Positions 1 to 6,037 of a DNA stretch of 7,767 nucleotides are shown here, in pieces. Below the pieces are notes generated by a model that was not told the origin of the DNA, made no database searches, and saw only the letters and a list, made by a program, of their open reading frames with translations. A program made the translations under genes and the position numbers. Source of the stretch: CAYURR01 sp964446745. Lineage in GTDB: Bacteria > Bacillota > Clostridia > Lachnospirales > WQUN01. Position 1 is the first letter of the stretch. Every line of letters begins with the position of its first letter. The stretch is taken from assembly GCA_964446745.1 (NCBI GenBank), contig CAYURR010000142.1, positions 1 through 7,767 on the forward strand, given 5' to 3'.

Positions 1-6
1 ACTCAT
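1..6 (-). CDS. First two codons of the next gene in the MTA-salvage operon (truncated by window edge)
   Basis: Reading leftward, a GGGTGAGG ribosome binding site (complement of 10-17) is followed by AAA, an ATG at 6-4 and a Ser codon, after which the window ends. The ATG lies 10 nt past the mtaD stop codon, so the gene is almost certainly co-transcribed with it. The product cannot be read from two codons. From the pathway, a class II aldolase or another enzyme acting on methylthioribulose-1-phosphate, or a transporter, would make sense, but that is a guess from context only. Confidence 0.55.
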
Positions 7-16
7 TTTCCTCACC

Positions 17-1333
17 CTATTTTTTCAGATTTAATTGTTTTGCAGCCTCTCGGGCTTCATAAAGCACGCGTTCGATGTCGAGCGTCTTATACTCGCCGTT
101 TTCGTATAGGATCTTGCCCTGGCAGAGCGTCATAACAACGTCGCGTCCGTCCGTCGAATACGCGAGCGCGGAGATAGTATCCGTGCACACAGTCTGCCTC
201 GGTGTGTCGAAATCCAGCAATATCAAGTCAGCATCCATGCCGACCTTTATCTGTCCGCATTCGCTTTCCCGGCCCTGTGTGATCGCACCGTTTGCGGTTG
301 CCATGCGTAAGACCTCATATGCAGGTATAACCGTCGGGTCTGCGCAGACAGCCTTTTGTAATATACCCGCGATCTTTAGCTCCTGGAACATGTCTATCGA
401 ATCGTTTGACGCGACGCTGTCCGTGCCTATCGAGACATTGATGCCGTGTTGCTGCATCTTAACGATCGGTGCGATACCGCTTGCGAGCTTCAGGTTTGAT
501 ACGGGGTTGTGTGCGGCATTGACCTTGCGTTCGGCCATGATATCCATATCGCAGTCTTCAACCCAAACGCAATGCGCCGCGGTCGTCGGTATGTCAAATA
601 CATGGTATTTATCCAATATCTGCGTCGGGGTCATACCATAGCGTGCCTTGCATTCCTCGTGCTCCGTCCTGGTCTCGGAGAGGTGCACATGCATCCTGAG
701 TCCATGCTTTTTGGCAAATTCAACAGTCTGCTCCCATGCCTCGTTGTATGAGGTGTATTCGGCGTGTATGCTTGCCTCGGCCTTGATGCGTCCGTTGTAT
801 GCGTGATGGTAATCCGCAAGGACCGCCATTGTCTCCGTGTAGCTGCGGGTCTGCGTGAGATCATAGCCGCTATGGTCAAACGCCATGATCGCATTACTCG
901 CGTTGATCTTGACACCTGTCTCGGCTACCGCGCGCGCAACTGTATCCATACCGAAATACATATCAGTAAACGATGTTGTGCCTGAGGAGATCATCTCGGC
1001 GATCATCAGGTTCGCACCGATATACGGCATCTGCGCGGTGAATTGGCCCTCGGCAGGGAAGATATAGTTATAGAGCCAGTCCTGTAGGTTCAGGTCGGCG
1101 CCATAGCCGCGTATCAGGCACATCGGCGAATGTGTGTGCGTATTAATAAGAGACGGCATCAGTACGCCGTAAGGCTTTTCTATCACACGATCAGCAGATA
1201 GCTCTGGCCTGTGCGGGCCGATATATGCGATCTTGCCGTCCTTTATACCTACGCTGGTATCCGACAACGCCTTGCTTTCGGTCATCGTAACGACCGTCAT
1301 ATCCTTGAATAACAAATCAAACTTTAAGTCCAT
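17..1333 (-). CDS. mtaD: 5-methylthioadenosine/S-adenosylhomocysteine deaminase (amidohydrolase family)
   Basis: A 438-residue metal-dependent amidohydrolase of the MtaD type, expected to deaminate MTA, S-adenosylhomocysteine, and possibly adenosine or 5'-deoxyadenosine, to the inosine derivatives in the cytosol. Visible motifs are the metal-binding HTH at 66-68 in NTHTHSPM, a conserved His in ASIHAEYT near 190, HVHLSET with ligand His217 and catalytic Glu220, HNPVSNLKLASG starting near 275, and the ligand Asp305 in GTDSVASND. The ends form the composite beta-sandwich typical of the family (GxxDGKIAYIG near the start, GxxADLILLD near the end). Length matches the usual 430-445 residues. I chose ATG 1333 because GGAGGT (1338-1343) lies 4 nt upstream of it. 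The ATG at 1345 sits before this site and has no binding site of its own. The gene is third in an operon after mtnA and a nucleoside phosphorylase, which favours MTA over plain adenosine or guanine substrates. Exact substrate range is inferred. Confidence 0.9.
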   Translation of the reverse strand: MDLKFDLLFKDMTVVTMTESKALSDTSVGIKDGKIAYIGPHRPELSADRVIEKPYGVLMPSLINTHTHSPMCLIRGYGADLNLQDWLYNYIFPAEGQFTAQMPYIGANLMIAEMISSGTTSFTDMYFGMDTVARAVAETGVKINASNAIMAFDHSGYDLTQTRSYTETMAVLADYHHAYNGRIKAEASIHAEYTSYNEAWEQTVEFAKKHGLRMHVHLSETRTEHEECKARYGMTPTQILDKYHVFDIPTTAAHCVWVEDCDMDIMAERKVNAAHNPVSNLKLASGIAPIVKMQQHGINVSIGTDSVASNDSIDMFQELKIAGILQKAVCADPTVIPAYEVLRMATANGAITQGRESECGQIKVGMDADLILLDFDTPRQTVCTDTISALAYSTDGRDVVMTLCQGKILYENGEYKTLDIERVLYEAREAAKQLNLKK

Positions 1334-1337
1334 GGAT

Positions 1338-1343
1338 ACCTCC
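1338..1343 (-). promoter_or_regulatory. Ribosome binding site fixing the mtaD start
   Basis: GGAGGT on the minus strand, 4 nt before the ATG at 1333. It lies inside the four extra codons that the upstream ATG (1345) would add, so it argues for the downstream start. Confidence 0.8.
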
Positions 1344-1354
1344 ATTTTTGTTTA

Positions 1355-2176
1355 TTACAGCGCCGAAAGGAAATCGACGATCAGCTTTGAAAAATAACCG
1401 CGTGCCTTTGCGCCCTCGTCGAGCACCTCTTGCTCGGACAGACGTACGTCCAACACGCCCGCAGCCATGTTGCTCACAAGCGATATGCCGAGCGTACGTA
1501 TGCCCATGTGGTTAGCAACGATGCATTCGTGTACCGTCGACATACCCACGAGATCGCCGCCCATCGTGCGTATAGCGCGTATCTCGGCCGGGGTTTCGTA
1601 TTGCGGGCCCGTCGTATAGAAATAGACGCCCTCCTTGAGCTCAAGACTTTGCTTGCGCCCTGCTTCCTTTGCCTTTTCGATGTATTCGCGGTCAAAGGTA
1701 TATGTCATGTCACAGAACCTCGGGCCGAATTCGGAAACATTTGCACCGAACAACGGGTTTGCCCATGCGAATTTTATAAAGTCATTGATGATTACGAGCT
1801 CGCCGACCTTGTATGAGGTGTTTACACCGCCCGACGCGTTTGTAACGATCATCGAATGTACGCCTAAAAGCTTGGCCACACGTACCGGATACGCAGCCTC
1901 CTCAGCCGTATATCCCTCGTATACATGCAAGCGTCCCTTCATAAACAACACATTCTTGCCTGCAATCTTGCCCGCGACAAACGCACCGGCGTGACCCGGA
2001 GCAGTCGAGACCTTGAAATGCGGTATGTCCTTATACGATATTACGATCGGATTTTCGACCTCGTCAGCCATCGAGCCGAGCCCGGATCCCAAAATCATCA
2101 AAAACTCCGGCACAAAGCCGTTTAGGCGGGATTTAATATACTCCGCGCTCTCTGTATAGTGATCATAGGTAAACAT
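1355..2176 (-). CDS. Purine nucleoside phosphorylase, trimeric type; probable methylthioinosine phosphorylase
   Basis: A 273-residue member of the PNP/MTAP family (the trimeric class, not the hexameric DeoD class). It splits purine nucleosides with phosphate into base and (deoxy)ribose-1-phosphate. Family motifs seen are the phosphate-binding GSGLGS (30-35) and GRLHVYEG (81-88), NASGGVNT (113-120), GPQYETPAE (190-198) with base-contacting Glu194, GMSTVHE (211-217) with Met212, and SLVSNMAAG (232-240). Asn236 sits where 6-oxopurine PNPs have Asn and MTA phosphorylases have Asp, so hypoxanthine or guanine nucleosides are expected rather than MTA itself. The usual LSHEEVL segment reads LSEQEVL, so the His that contacts the ribose 5'-hydroxyl in known PNPs is Glu248 here. 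Gaps to mtnA and mtaD are 22 and 21 nt, suggesting the substrate is the methylthioinosine made by MtaD. Ordinary inosine/guanosine salvage (PunA) is the alternative. The ATG at 2176 has AAAGGG 8 nt upstream. Confidence 0.9.
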   Translation of the reverse strand: MFTYDHYTESAEYIKSRLNGFVPEFLMILGSGLGSMADEVENPIVISYKDIPHFKVSTAPGHAGAFVAGKIAGKNVLFMKGRLHVYEGYTAEEAAYPVRVAKLLGVHSMIVTNASGGVNTSYKVGELVIINDFIKFAWANPLFGANVSEFGPRFCDMTYTFDREYIEKAKEAGRKQSLELKEGVYFYTTGPQYETPAEIRAIRTMGGDLVGMSTVHECIVANHMGIRTLGISLVSNMAAGVLDVRLSEQEVLDEGAKARGYFSKLIVDFLSAL

Positions 2177-2198
2177 GCGTTCAACCCTTTCTTAGGTT

Positions 2199-3272
2199 TT
2201 ATTTAAACTCATAAGGCGGATAAAATACGCCTTTTTCGGTAATAATCGCGGTGATGAGACTGTGATCGGTCACATCGAACGCGGGATTGAAGGTCTTAAC
2301 ACCCTTCGGAGCCATACGGTGCTCGTACCAGAGCTCGGTGATCTCAGAGCCATCGCGTTCCTCGATCACGATATCGTCTCCTTTAAGGCAGCCGGGGTCA
2401 ATCGTTGAGGTGGGGCCGAGTACATAGAACGGTATGCCGTAATGCTTTGCGAGCACCGCAACACCGGAGGTGCCGATCTTATTTGCCGCGTCACCGTTTC
2501 GTGCCACGCGGTCGCAACCCACGAGCACCGCGTCGATATAACCCTTCTTCATAGCGATGGACGCCATGTTATCGCATATCAGCGTAGTGTCCACGCCACC
2601 CTCGACGAGCTCATACGCGGTAAGGCGTGCACCTTGCAAAAGCGGACGCGTTTCATCCGCATATACCTTAAAGTTATAGCCGCGCTCATTGCCCAGGTAT
2701 ATAGGTGACAGCGCCGTACCGTAACGCGAGGTCGCAAGTGCACCCGCGTTGCAATGCGTGAGTATCCCAATGCCGGGCTTTAATAGAGACAGACCGTTTT
2801 CGCCGATGGCCTTACAAGCCTGTATATCCTCGGCCTTGATCGCCTCGGCATCCGCGAGCAACGCATCCATGATCTCAGATACAGGCGCATCCTTTACGGA
2901 CATGGCTGTTTGCTCCATGCGGTTTAACGCCCATGAAAGGTTTACAGCCGTCGGGCGCGATGCATTCAAGTAGTCCTTTGCGGATTTGAGCTTCTCAAAA
3001 AACGCTTCCTTTATCGCTATGGCTTCTTTCTCTTTATCTGTGTTTTCCTTCAGATACACCTTCATGATAAGGTACAGACCATATGCCGCAGCGATGCCGA
3101 TAGCCGGAGCTCCGCGCACACTCAGACGCTTTATGGCGTCATATATATCCTCTGCGGTTTTCAACTCAAGCATTATAGTTTCGTTAGGCAATCTTGTCTG
3201 ATCGATGATCACGAGTGTATCCCTTGCATTATCTAAAACCACACTGTCTGTCAAATCATCACATCCCTTCAT
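2199..3272 (-). CDS. mtnA: S-methyl-5-thioribose-1-phosphate isomerase
   Basis: A 357-residue member of the MtnA/eIF2B-alpha family. It converts the aldose methylthioribose-1-phosphate to the ketose methylthioribulose-1-phosphate in MTA recycling, in the cytosol. Matches to known MtnA are DQTRLP (24-29), VRGAPAIG (52-59), SRPTAVNLSWAL (105-116), THCNAGALATSRYGTAL (172-188) with catalytic Cys174, DETRPLLQGARLTAYEL (206-222), VGCDRVARNGDAANKIGT (251-268) with catalytic Asp254, and FNPAFDVT (328-335). Length is normal (the Bacillus subtilis protein is about 353). First gene of a minus-strand operon. The start is uncertain: the promoter places transcription initiation at about the A of this ATG, so either the mRNA is leaderless or translation begins at the in-frame TTG at 3254 (codon 7), which would have an AAGGG-like site ahead of it. 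Both versions keep the whole conserved fold. No SAM riboswitch or other leader fits upstream. Confidence 0.95.
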   Translation of the reverse strand: MKGCDDLTDSVVLDNARDTLVIIDQTRLPNETIMLELKTAEDIYDAIKRLSVRGAPAIGIAAAYGLYLIMKVYLKENTDKEKEAIAIKEAFFEKLKSAKDYLNASRPTAVNLSWALNRMEQTAMSVKDAPVSEIMDALLADAEAIKAEDIQACKAIGENGLSLLKPGIGILTHCNAGALATSRYGTALSPIYLGNERGYNFKVYADETRPLLQGARLTAYELVEGGVDTTLICDNMASIAMKKGYIDAVLVGCDRVARNGDAANKIGTSGVAVLAKHYGIPFYVLGPTSTIDPGCLKGDDIVIEERDGSEITELWYEHRMAPKGVKTFNPAFDVTDHSLITAIITEKGVFYPPYEFK

Positions 3273-3278
3273 CCATGC

Positions 3279-3307
3279 ATTATAGTTGACATCTGTGCAC
3301 GTTACAA
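3279..3307 (-). promoter_or_regulatory. Sigma-A-type promoter for the mtnA operon
   Basis: On the minus strand TTGTAA (complement of 3302-3307) and a perfect TATAAT (complement of 3279-3284) are separated by exactly 17 bp. The predicted transcription start, 7 nt past the -10 box, is at about 3272, the A of the annotated mtnA ATG. This leaves essentially no 5' leader. The match is good but was found by eye. Confidence 0.7.
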
Positions 3308-3324
3308 GAATTATTCATAAACGA

Positions 3325-3353
3325 TTGCAATAATCTATTTACTGTAGTAAAGT
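3325..3353 (+). promoter_or_regulatory. Candidate promoter for murC
   Basis: TTGCAA (3325-3330) and TAAAGT (3348-3353) are spaced 17 bp apart, each matching four of six consensus positions. This would start transcription near 3360 and give a leader of roughly 27 nt. It lies back to back with the mtnA promoter, with the two -35 boxes 17 bp apart. Moderate quality, no better candidate seen. Confidence 0.4.
3338..3351. promoter_or_regulatory. Inverted repeat overlapping the murC -10 region, possible operator
   Basis: TTTACT-GT-AGTAAA is a perfect 6-bp inverted repeat with a 2-nt centre. It overlaps the first four bases of the candidate -10 box for murC, a position where a bound dimer would block the polymerase. 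I cannot assign a regulator, and an AT-rich repeat this short may be chance. Confidence 0.3.
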
Positions 3354-3386
3354 TTTCTGAATTCTATCACCGTATGGGAGGCATAT

Positions 3387-4817
3387 ATGGAGAGTTTATT
3401 AAGGCATGGCAAGCAGGACGCTGCCGTGCATTTCATAGGAATAGGCGGTATCAGTATGAGCGGGCTCGCGCAGGCACTACATAGCCGAGGATGCAAGGTC
3501 ACGGGTTCCGATGCAAAGGCTTCCGAGATAACTGAGCATTTGCAATCGATGGGTATAAAGGTCAATATCGGGCACGACGCAATGAATGTTTCGCCGGAAG
3601 CGGACCTCGTGGTGTATACGGGAGCGGTGCCGAGGAAGAATCCTGAGCTTTTGGCTGCGAGGGCAATCGGTATCAAAACAATGGACCGAGCGGAATTCAT
3701 AGGTGAGCAACTTAAAGCATATGCTTATCCTATATGCGTGTCCGGTGCACACGGCAAGACCACTGTTACCTCGATGCTCTCGACCGTATTTGTAAACGCA
3801 CATAAAGACCCGACCATATCGGTAGGTGGTCAACTCGATCTGATCGGTGGCAATTATCGACAGGGGGATTCGGATTACTTCATACTCGAATCCTGTGAGC
3901 ATTTCGACAGCTTTCTGCAGTTCCATCCGTATATAGGCATCATTTTAAACATAGATAAGGATCACATCGATCACTTCGGCTCGTTAGATAACATAGTAAA
4001 ATCATTTGGCAAATTTGCACGTAACATACGTGAGGGCGGTACATTGGTGATCTGCAATGAGACCTATGGCATGGAAATGGTCACTGAGGGTCTGAACCGT
4101 AAGATCGTAACGTATGGCATCGGGAGCGGGGACATCTACGCACGAAACATTACCTATGATGAAAAGGGTTGCGCGGCATTTGAGGCTGTGGACACAGCCG
4201 ATATGAGCACACAGCGCATACGCTTGAACGTGCCGGGCGAACACAATGTGAAAAACGCACTGGCCGTATTCGCGGCATCCGTGAGCCTCGGACTCGAACC
4301 GGAGGCGATAGCGGATGGTCTCGGGCGTTATACATGCGTTAAAAGGCGTTTTGAGACAAAGGGCAGCGCAAACGGCCTCACGGTAGTTGATGAATACGCA
4401 CATCATCCGACAGAGATACAAGCGACGTTAAAGGCTACCGCCGCATATAAAAAAGGAAGATTGATATGCGCGTTCCAACCGCACACCTACAGCAGAACCT
4501 ATGAGCTGCTCAATGAATTCGCTGCATGCTTTGATTATGCGGATATCGTGATCATACAAGACATCTATGCGGTAGAGGGCAGAGAGATCAACACAAATGC
4601 CGTTTCTTCAAAGCAATTGGCAGATCTGATACGCGAGCGTTTTGACAAGGATCAGAGGTTTGCGGGCAAAAAGGTTTTTTACATGAAAAGTTTTGACGAA
4701 ACGTCCGAATATGTATTGCAAAATTTTATTAACAATGACATTTTTCTTACAATAGGCGCAGGAGACGTGTATTTAGTGGGCGAAACGGTTCTGCAAAATT
4801 TGTCAACACGTTTGTGA
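3387..4817 (+). CDS. murC: UDP-N-acetylmuramate--L-alanine ligase
   Basis: A 476-residue cytosolic Mur ligase that adds L-alanine to UDP-N-acetylmuramic acid with ATP, the first peptide-forming step of peptidoglycan precursor synthesis. The N-terminal Rossmann-like UDP-binding domain shows HFIGIGGISMSGLA (15-28). The central ATPase domain has the P-loop SGAHGKTT (119-126), ESCEHFDSFL (168-177), NIDKDHIDHFG (188-198) and PGEHNVKNALA (283-293). The C-terminal domain has DEYAHHPTEI (335-344), FQPHTYSRT (363-371) and TIGAGDV (455-461). The GxGGxxMS and YAHHPTE signatures distinguish it from MurD, MurE and MurF. Length is normal for the family. ATG 3387 is preceded by GGGAGG at 3376-3381, spacing 5, so the start is well supported. 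It diverges from the mtnA operon. No other cell-wall gene is adjacent in the window. Confidence 0.97.
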   Translation: MESLLRHGKQDAAVHFIGIGGISMSGLAQALHSRGCKVTGSDAKASEITEHLQSMGIKVNIGHDAMNVSPEADLVVYTGAVPRKNPELLAARAIGIKTMDRAEFIGEQLKAYAYPICVSGAHGKTTVTSMLSTVFVNAHKDPTISVGGQLDLIGGNYRQGDSDYFILESCEHFDSFLQFHPYIGIILNIDKDHIDHFGSLDNIVKSFGKFARNIREGGTLVICNETYGMEMVTEGLNRKIVTYGIGSGDIYARNITYDEKGCAAFEAVDTADMSTQRIRLNVPGEHNVKNALAVFAASVSLGLEPEAIADGLGRYTCVKRRFETKGSANGLTVVDEYAHHPTEIQATLKATAAYKKGRLICAFQPHTYSRTYELLNEFAACFDYADIVIIQDIYAVEGREINTNAVSSKQLADLIRERFDKDQRFAGKKVFYMKSFDETSEYVLQNFINNDIFLTIGAGDVYLVGETVLQNLSTRL

Positions 4818-4832
4818 ACAGTTTTCTGTTTA
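4815..4832 (+). terminator. Weak hairpin at the murC stop codon
   Basis: TGAACAG-TTTT-CTGTTTA can form a 7-bp stem (one G-T pair) with a 4-nt loop, starting at the murC stop codon. The sequence after it (TAAATTTTCTC) is T-rich but not a clean T-tract, so it may be a leaky terminator or only an mRNA 3' structure. Confidence 0.25.
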
Positions 4833-4863
4833 TAAATTTTCTCTGTAAATGTAAGATTTTATG

Positions 4864-4904
4864 TAGTATTCTAAGAGCCAATCAAAGATGAGTTCTTAAT
4901 ACTA
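4864..4904 (+). promoter_or_regulatory. Bulged stem-loop just upstream of the DnaD-family gene
   Basis: The left arm TAGTATT-(CT)-AAGA (4864-4876) pairs with the right arm TCTT-AATACTA (4894-4904), giving 11 base pairs interrupted by a 2-nt bulge with a 17-nt loop. It ends 18 nt before the GGAGG site of the next gene. The arms are AT-rich. It could be an RNA leader structure or a protein-binding repeat. A possible -10 box (TATTCT, 4867-4872) lies within the left arm, but I saw no convincing -35. Confidence 0.35.
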
Positions 4905-4922
4905 TGGCGGATAGGCCACCGT

Positions 4923-4927
4923 GGAGG
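4923..4927 (+). promoter_or_regulatory. Ribosome binding site fixing the DnaD-family start
   Basis: GGAGG with a 6-nt spacer to the ATG at 4934. The in-frame ATG at 4904 has no binding site and would place GGAGG inside the coding region, so the downstream ATG is preferred. Confidence 0.8.
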
Positions 4928-4933
4928 ATACAG

Positions 4934-6034
4934 ATGAATAACTTGATGCTTGAAGTAGAGCAAAGGGATGGCTTTACGCCTGTTTCAGATTTTTTTATCG
5001 ATTTTTATATGCCAAAGGCAAAACCTGTGTATTCAATAGTTTATATATATGGGCTAAAGCACAGCGAGGACGGAAAGGCCGAGATGACCGTTGCCCAGAC
5101 CAAGGAGGATATCGGCATCTCTGCCGAGATCGTCATGAAGGCCTGGTTTTATTGGGAAAAACAGGGTCTGATCGAGATAGATGATGACGGACAGGCACAG
5201 AGCTTTACCGTAAAGTTTTTACCGATAGGTGCTACGGTAGAAAAGATCCAGCATGTCCAACATATCCAGCAAGTGCCCGCCGCACCGGAAATACAAAAGC
5301 CCAGCCAGATCATGCAGCTGCCTACACGTAATACCATTACAACCCCGAGACCTTTGTACACTACAGAGGAGCTTGAGATATATAAAAAGCAGAGCGAGGA
5401 AATAAAGAACCTGTTCGAGCACGCGGAGCGCGAAACGGGCAGGCTTCTAAACGCGAGCGACCTGAACGTGCTGTTCGGTCTATATGACTGGCTCAGGCTG
5501 CCGCTTGATGTGATTGAGTTTTTGATTACGTATTGCTGTGAGAGGGATCACAGGGATTTTAGGTACATAGAAAAGGTTGGCTTGGACTGGAGCGAAAACG
5601 GTTTGGACACGGTCGAAAAAGCACAGAGCCATGTCAGCGTGTTTAACCGTGATTACAAACCGATAATGCTGGCGATAGGCGGTGGTTCAAACCCACCCAC
5701 ACCGTCACAAAAGAGATTTATGGACAAGTGGCTTGAGGAATACGGCATGTCTGTTGAGATGATATTAGAGGCATGTGATCTGACCGCCGTGCAAATAGGT
5801 AAGCCCAAGATCACATACATAGACAAGATCATTACAGAATGGCACAAAAACGGTATAAAAACCGTTGAGGGTGTAAAGAACGAGGGTATAAAGAGACTGG
5901 CAAAGCCTGCATCTGCTCCGGCTGTAAAGTCCGAGCGCAAGAACAGGTTTAACAATTTTAAACATAAAGAAATAGACTACGCGAAGATAGAGGAAATGGA
6001 ACTGATGCTATTAAAGCAGCAGATAAAGGGATAA
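4934..6034 (+). CDS. DnaD-family primosome protein with two C-terminal DnaD/DnaB repeats
   Basis: A 366-residue protein of the DnaD/DnaB replication-initiation family, which helps remodel origin DNA and bring the replicative helicase to it. The N-terminal winged-helix-like DDBH1 region spans about 10-97. A Gln/Pro-rich linker covers about 104-142. Two DDBH2 domains follow, each ending in the family's YxxxIxxxW-type motif: YIEKVGLDW (211-219) and YIDKIITEW (295-303). Both motifs continue with a related tail, ENGLDTVEKA and KNGIKTVEGV. The basic C-terminus contains NRFNNFKHKEIDYAKIEE (337-354). The 1-2-2 layout resembles Bacillus DnaB more than Bacillus DnaD, which has 1-2, but the overall sequence looks like the DnaD proteins of clostridia. 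The stop TAA is doubled by an in-frame TAG, and the helicase-loader ATG follows at once. I leave the symbol blank because dnaD or dnaB would be arbitrary. Confidence 0.88.
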   Translation: MNNLMLEVEQRDGFTPVSDFFIDFYMPKAKPVYSIVYIYGLKHSEDGKAEMTVAQTKEDIGISAEIVMKAWFYWEKQGLIEIDDDGQAQSFTVKFLPIGATVEKIQHVQHIQQVPAAPEIQKPSQIMQLPTRNTITTPRPLYTTEELEIYKKQSEEIKNLFEHAERETGRLLNASDLNVLFGLYDWLRLPLDVIEFLITYCCERDHRDFRYIEKVGLDWSENGLDTVEKAQSHVSVFNRDYKPIMLAIGGGSNPPTPSQKRFMDKWLEEYGMSVEMILEACDLTAVQIGKPKITYIDKIITEWHKNGIKTVEGVKNEGIKRLAKPASAPAVKSERKNRFNNFKHKEIDYAKIEEMELMLLKQQIKG

Positions 6035-6037
6035 TAG

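Noticed and set aside
75..641. 188-codon plus-strand open frame opposite mtaD
   Set aside because: It is antisense to a strongly conserved deaminase, has no ribosome binding site and no recognisable motif. The same applies to the other antisense frames opposite the phosphorylase, mtnA and murC.
1334..1345. ATG at 1345 as the mtaD start
   Set aside because: No ribosome binding site precedes it, while GGAGGT lies between it and the ATG at 1333.
1355..2176. Calling the phosphorylase an MTA phosphorylase (mtnP)
   Set aside because: MTA phosphorylases carry Asp where this protein has Asn236 (SNMAAG), and an adjacent MTA deaminase makes direct MTA phosphorolysis unnecessary.
3273..3386. SAM-sensing riboswitch (S-box) or T-box upstream of mtnA
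   Set aside because: The -10 box ends 6 nt before the ATG, so there is no transcribed leader to hold a riboswitch, and no S-box-like stems or terminator were seen.
4811..4822. DnaA-box-like sequence TTTGTGAACAG near the replication genes
   Set aside because: It differs from the TTATNCACA consensus at several positions, stands alone, and overlaps the murC stop codon. There is no sign of an origin.
4904..4933. ATG at 4904 as the start of the DnaD-family gene
   Set aside because: It lacks a ribosome binding site, the GGAGG at 4923-4927 lies downstream of it, and the family's N-terminus aligns with the ATG at 4934.
5246..5271. Two copies of ATCCAGCA, 18 bases apart, in the linker of the DnaD-family gene
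   Set aside because: They reflect a short Gln-rich low-complexity linker in the protein and are too short and few to be called a repeat array.
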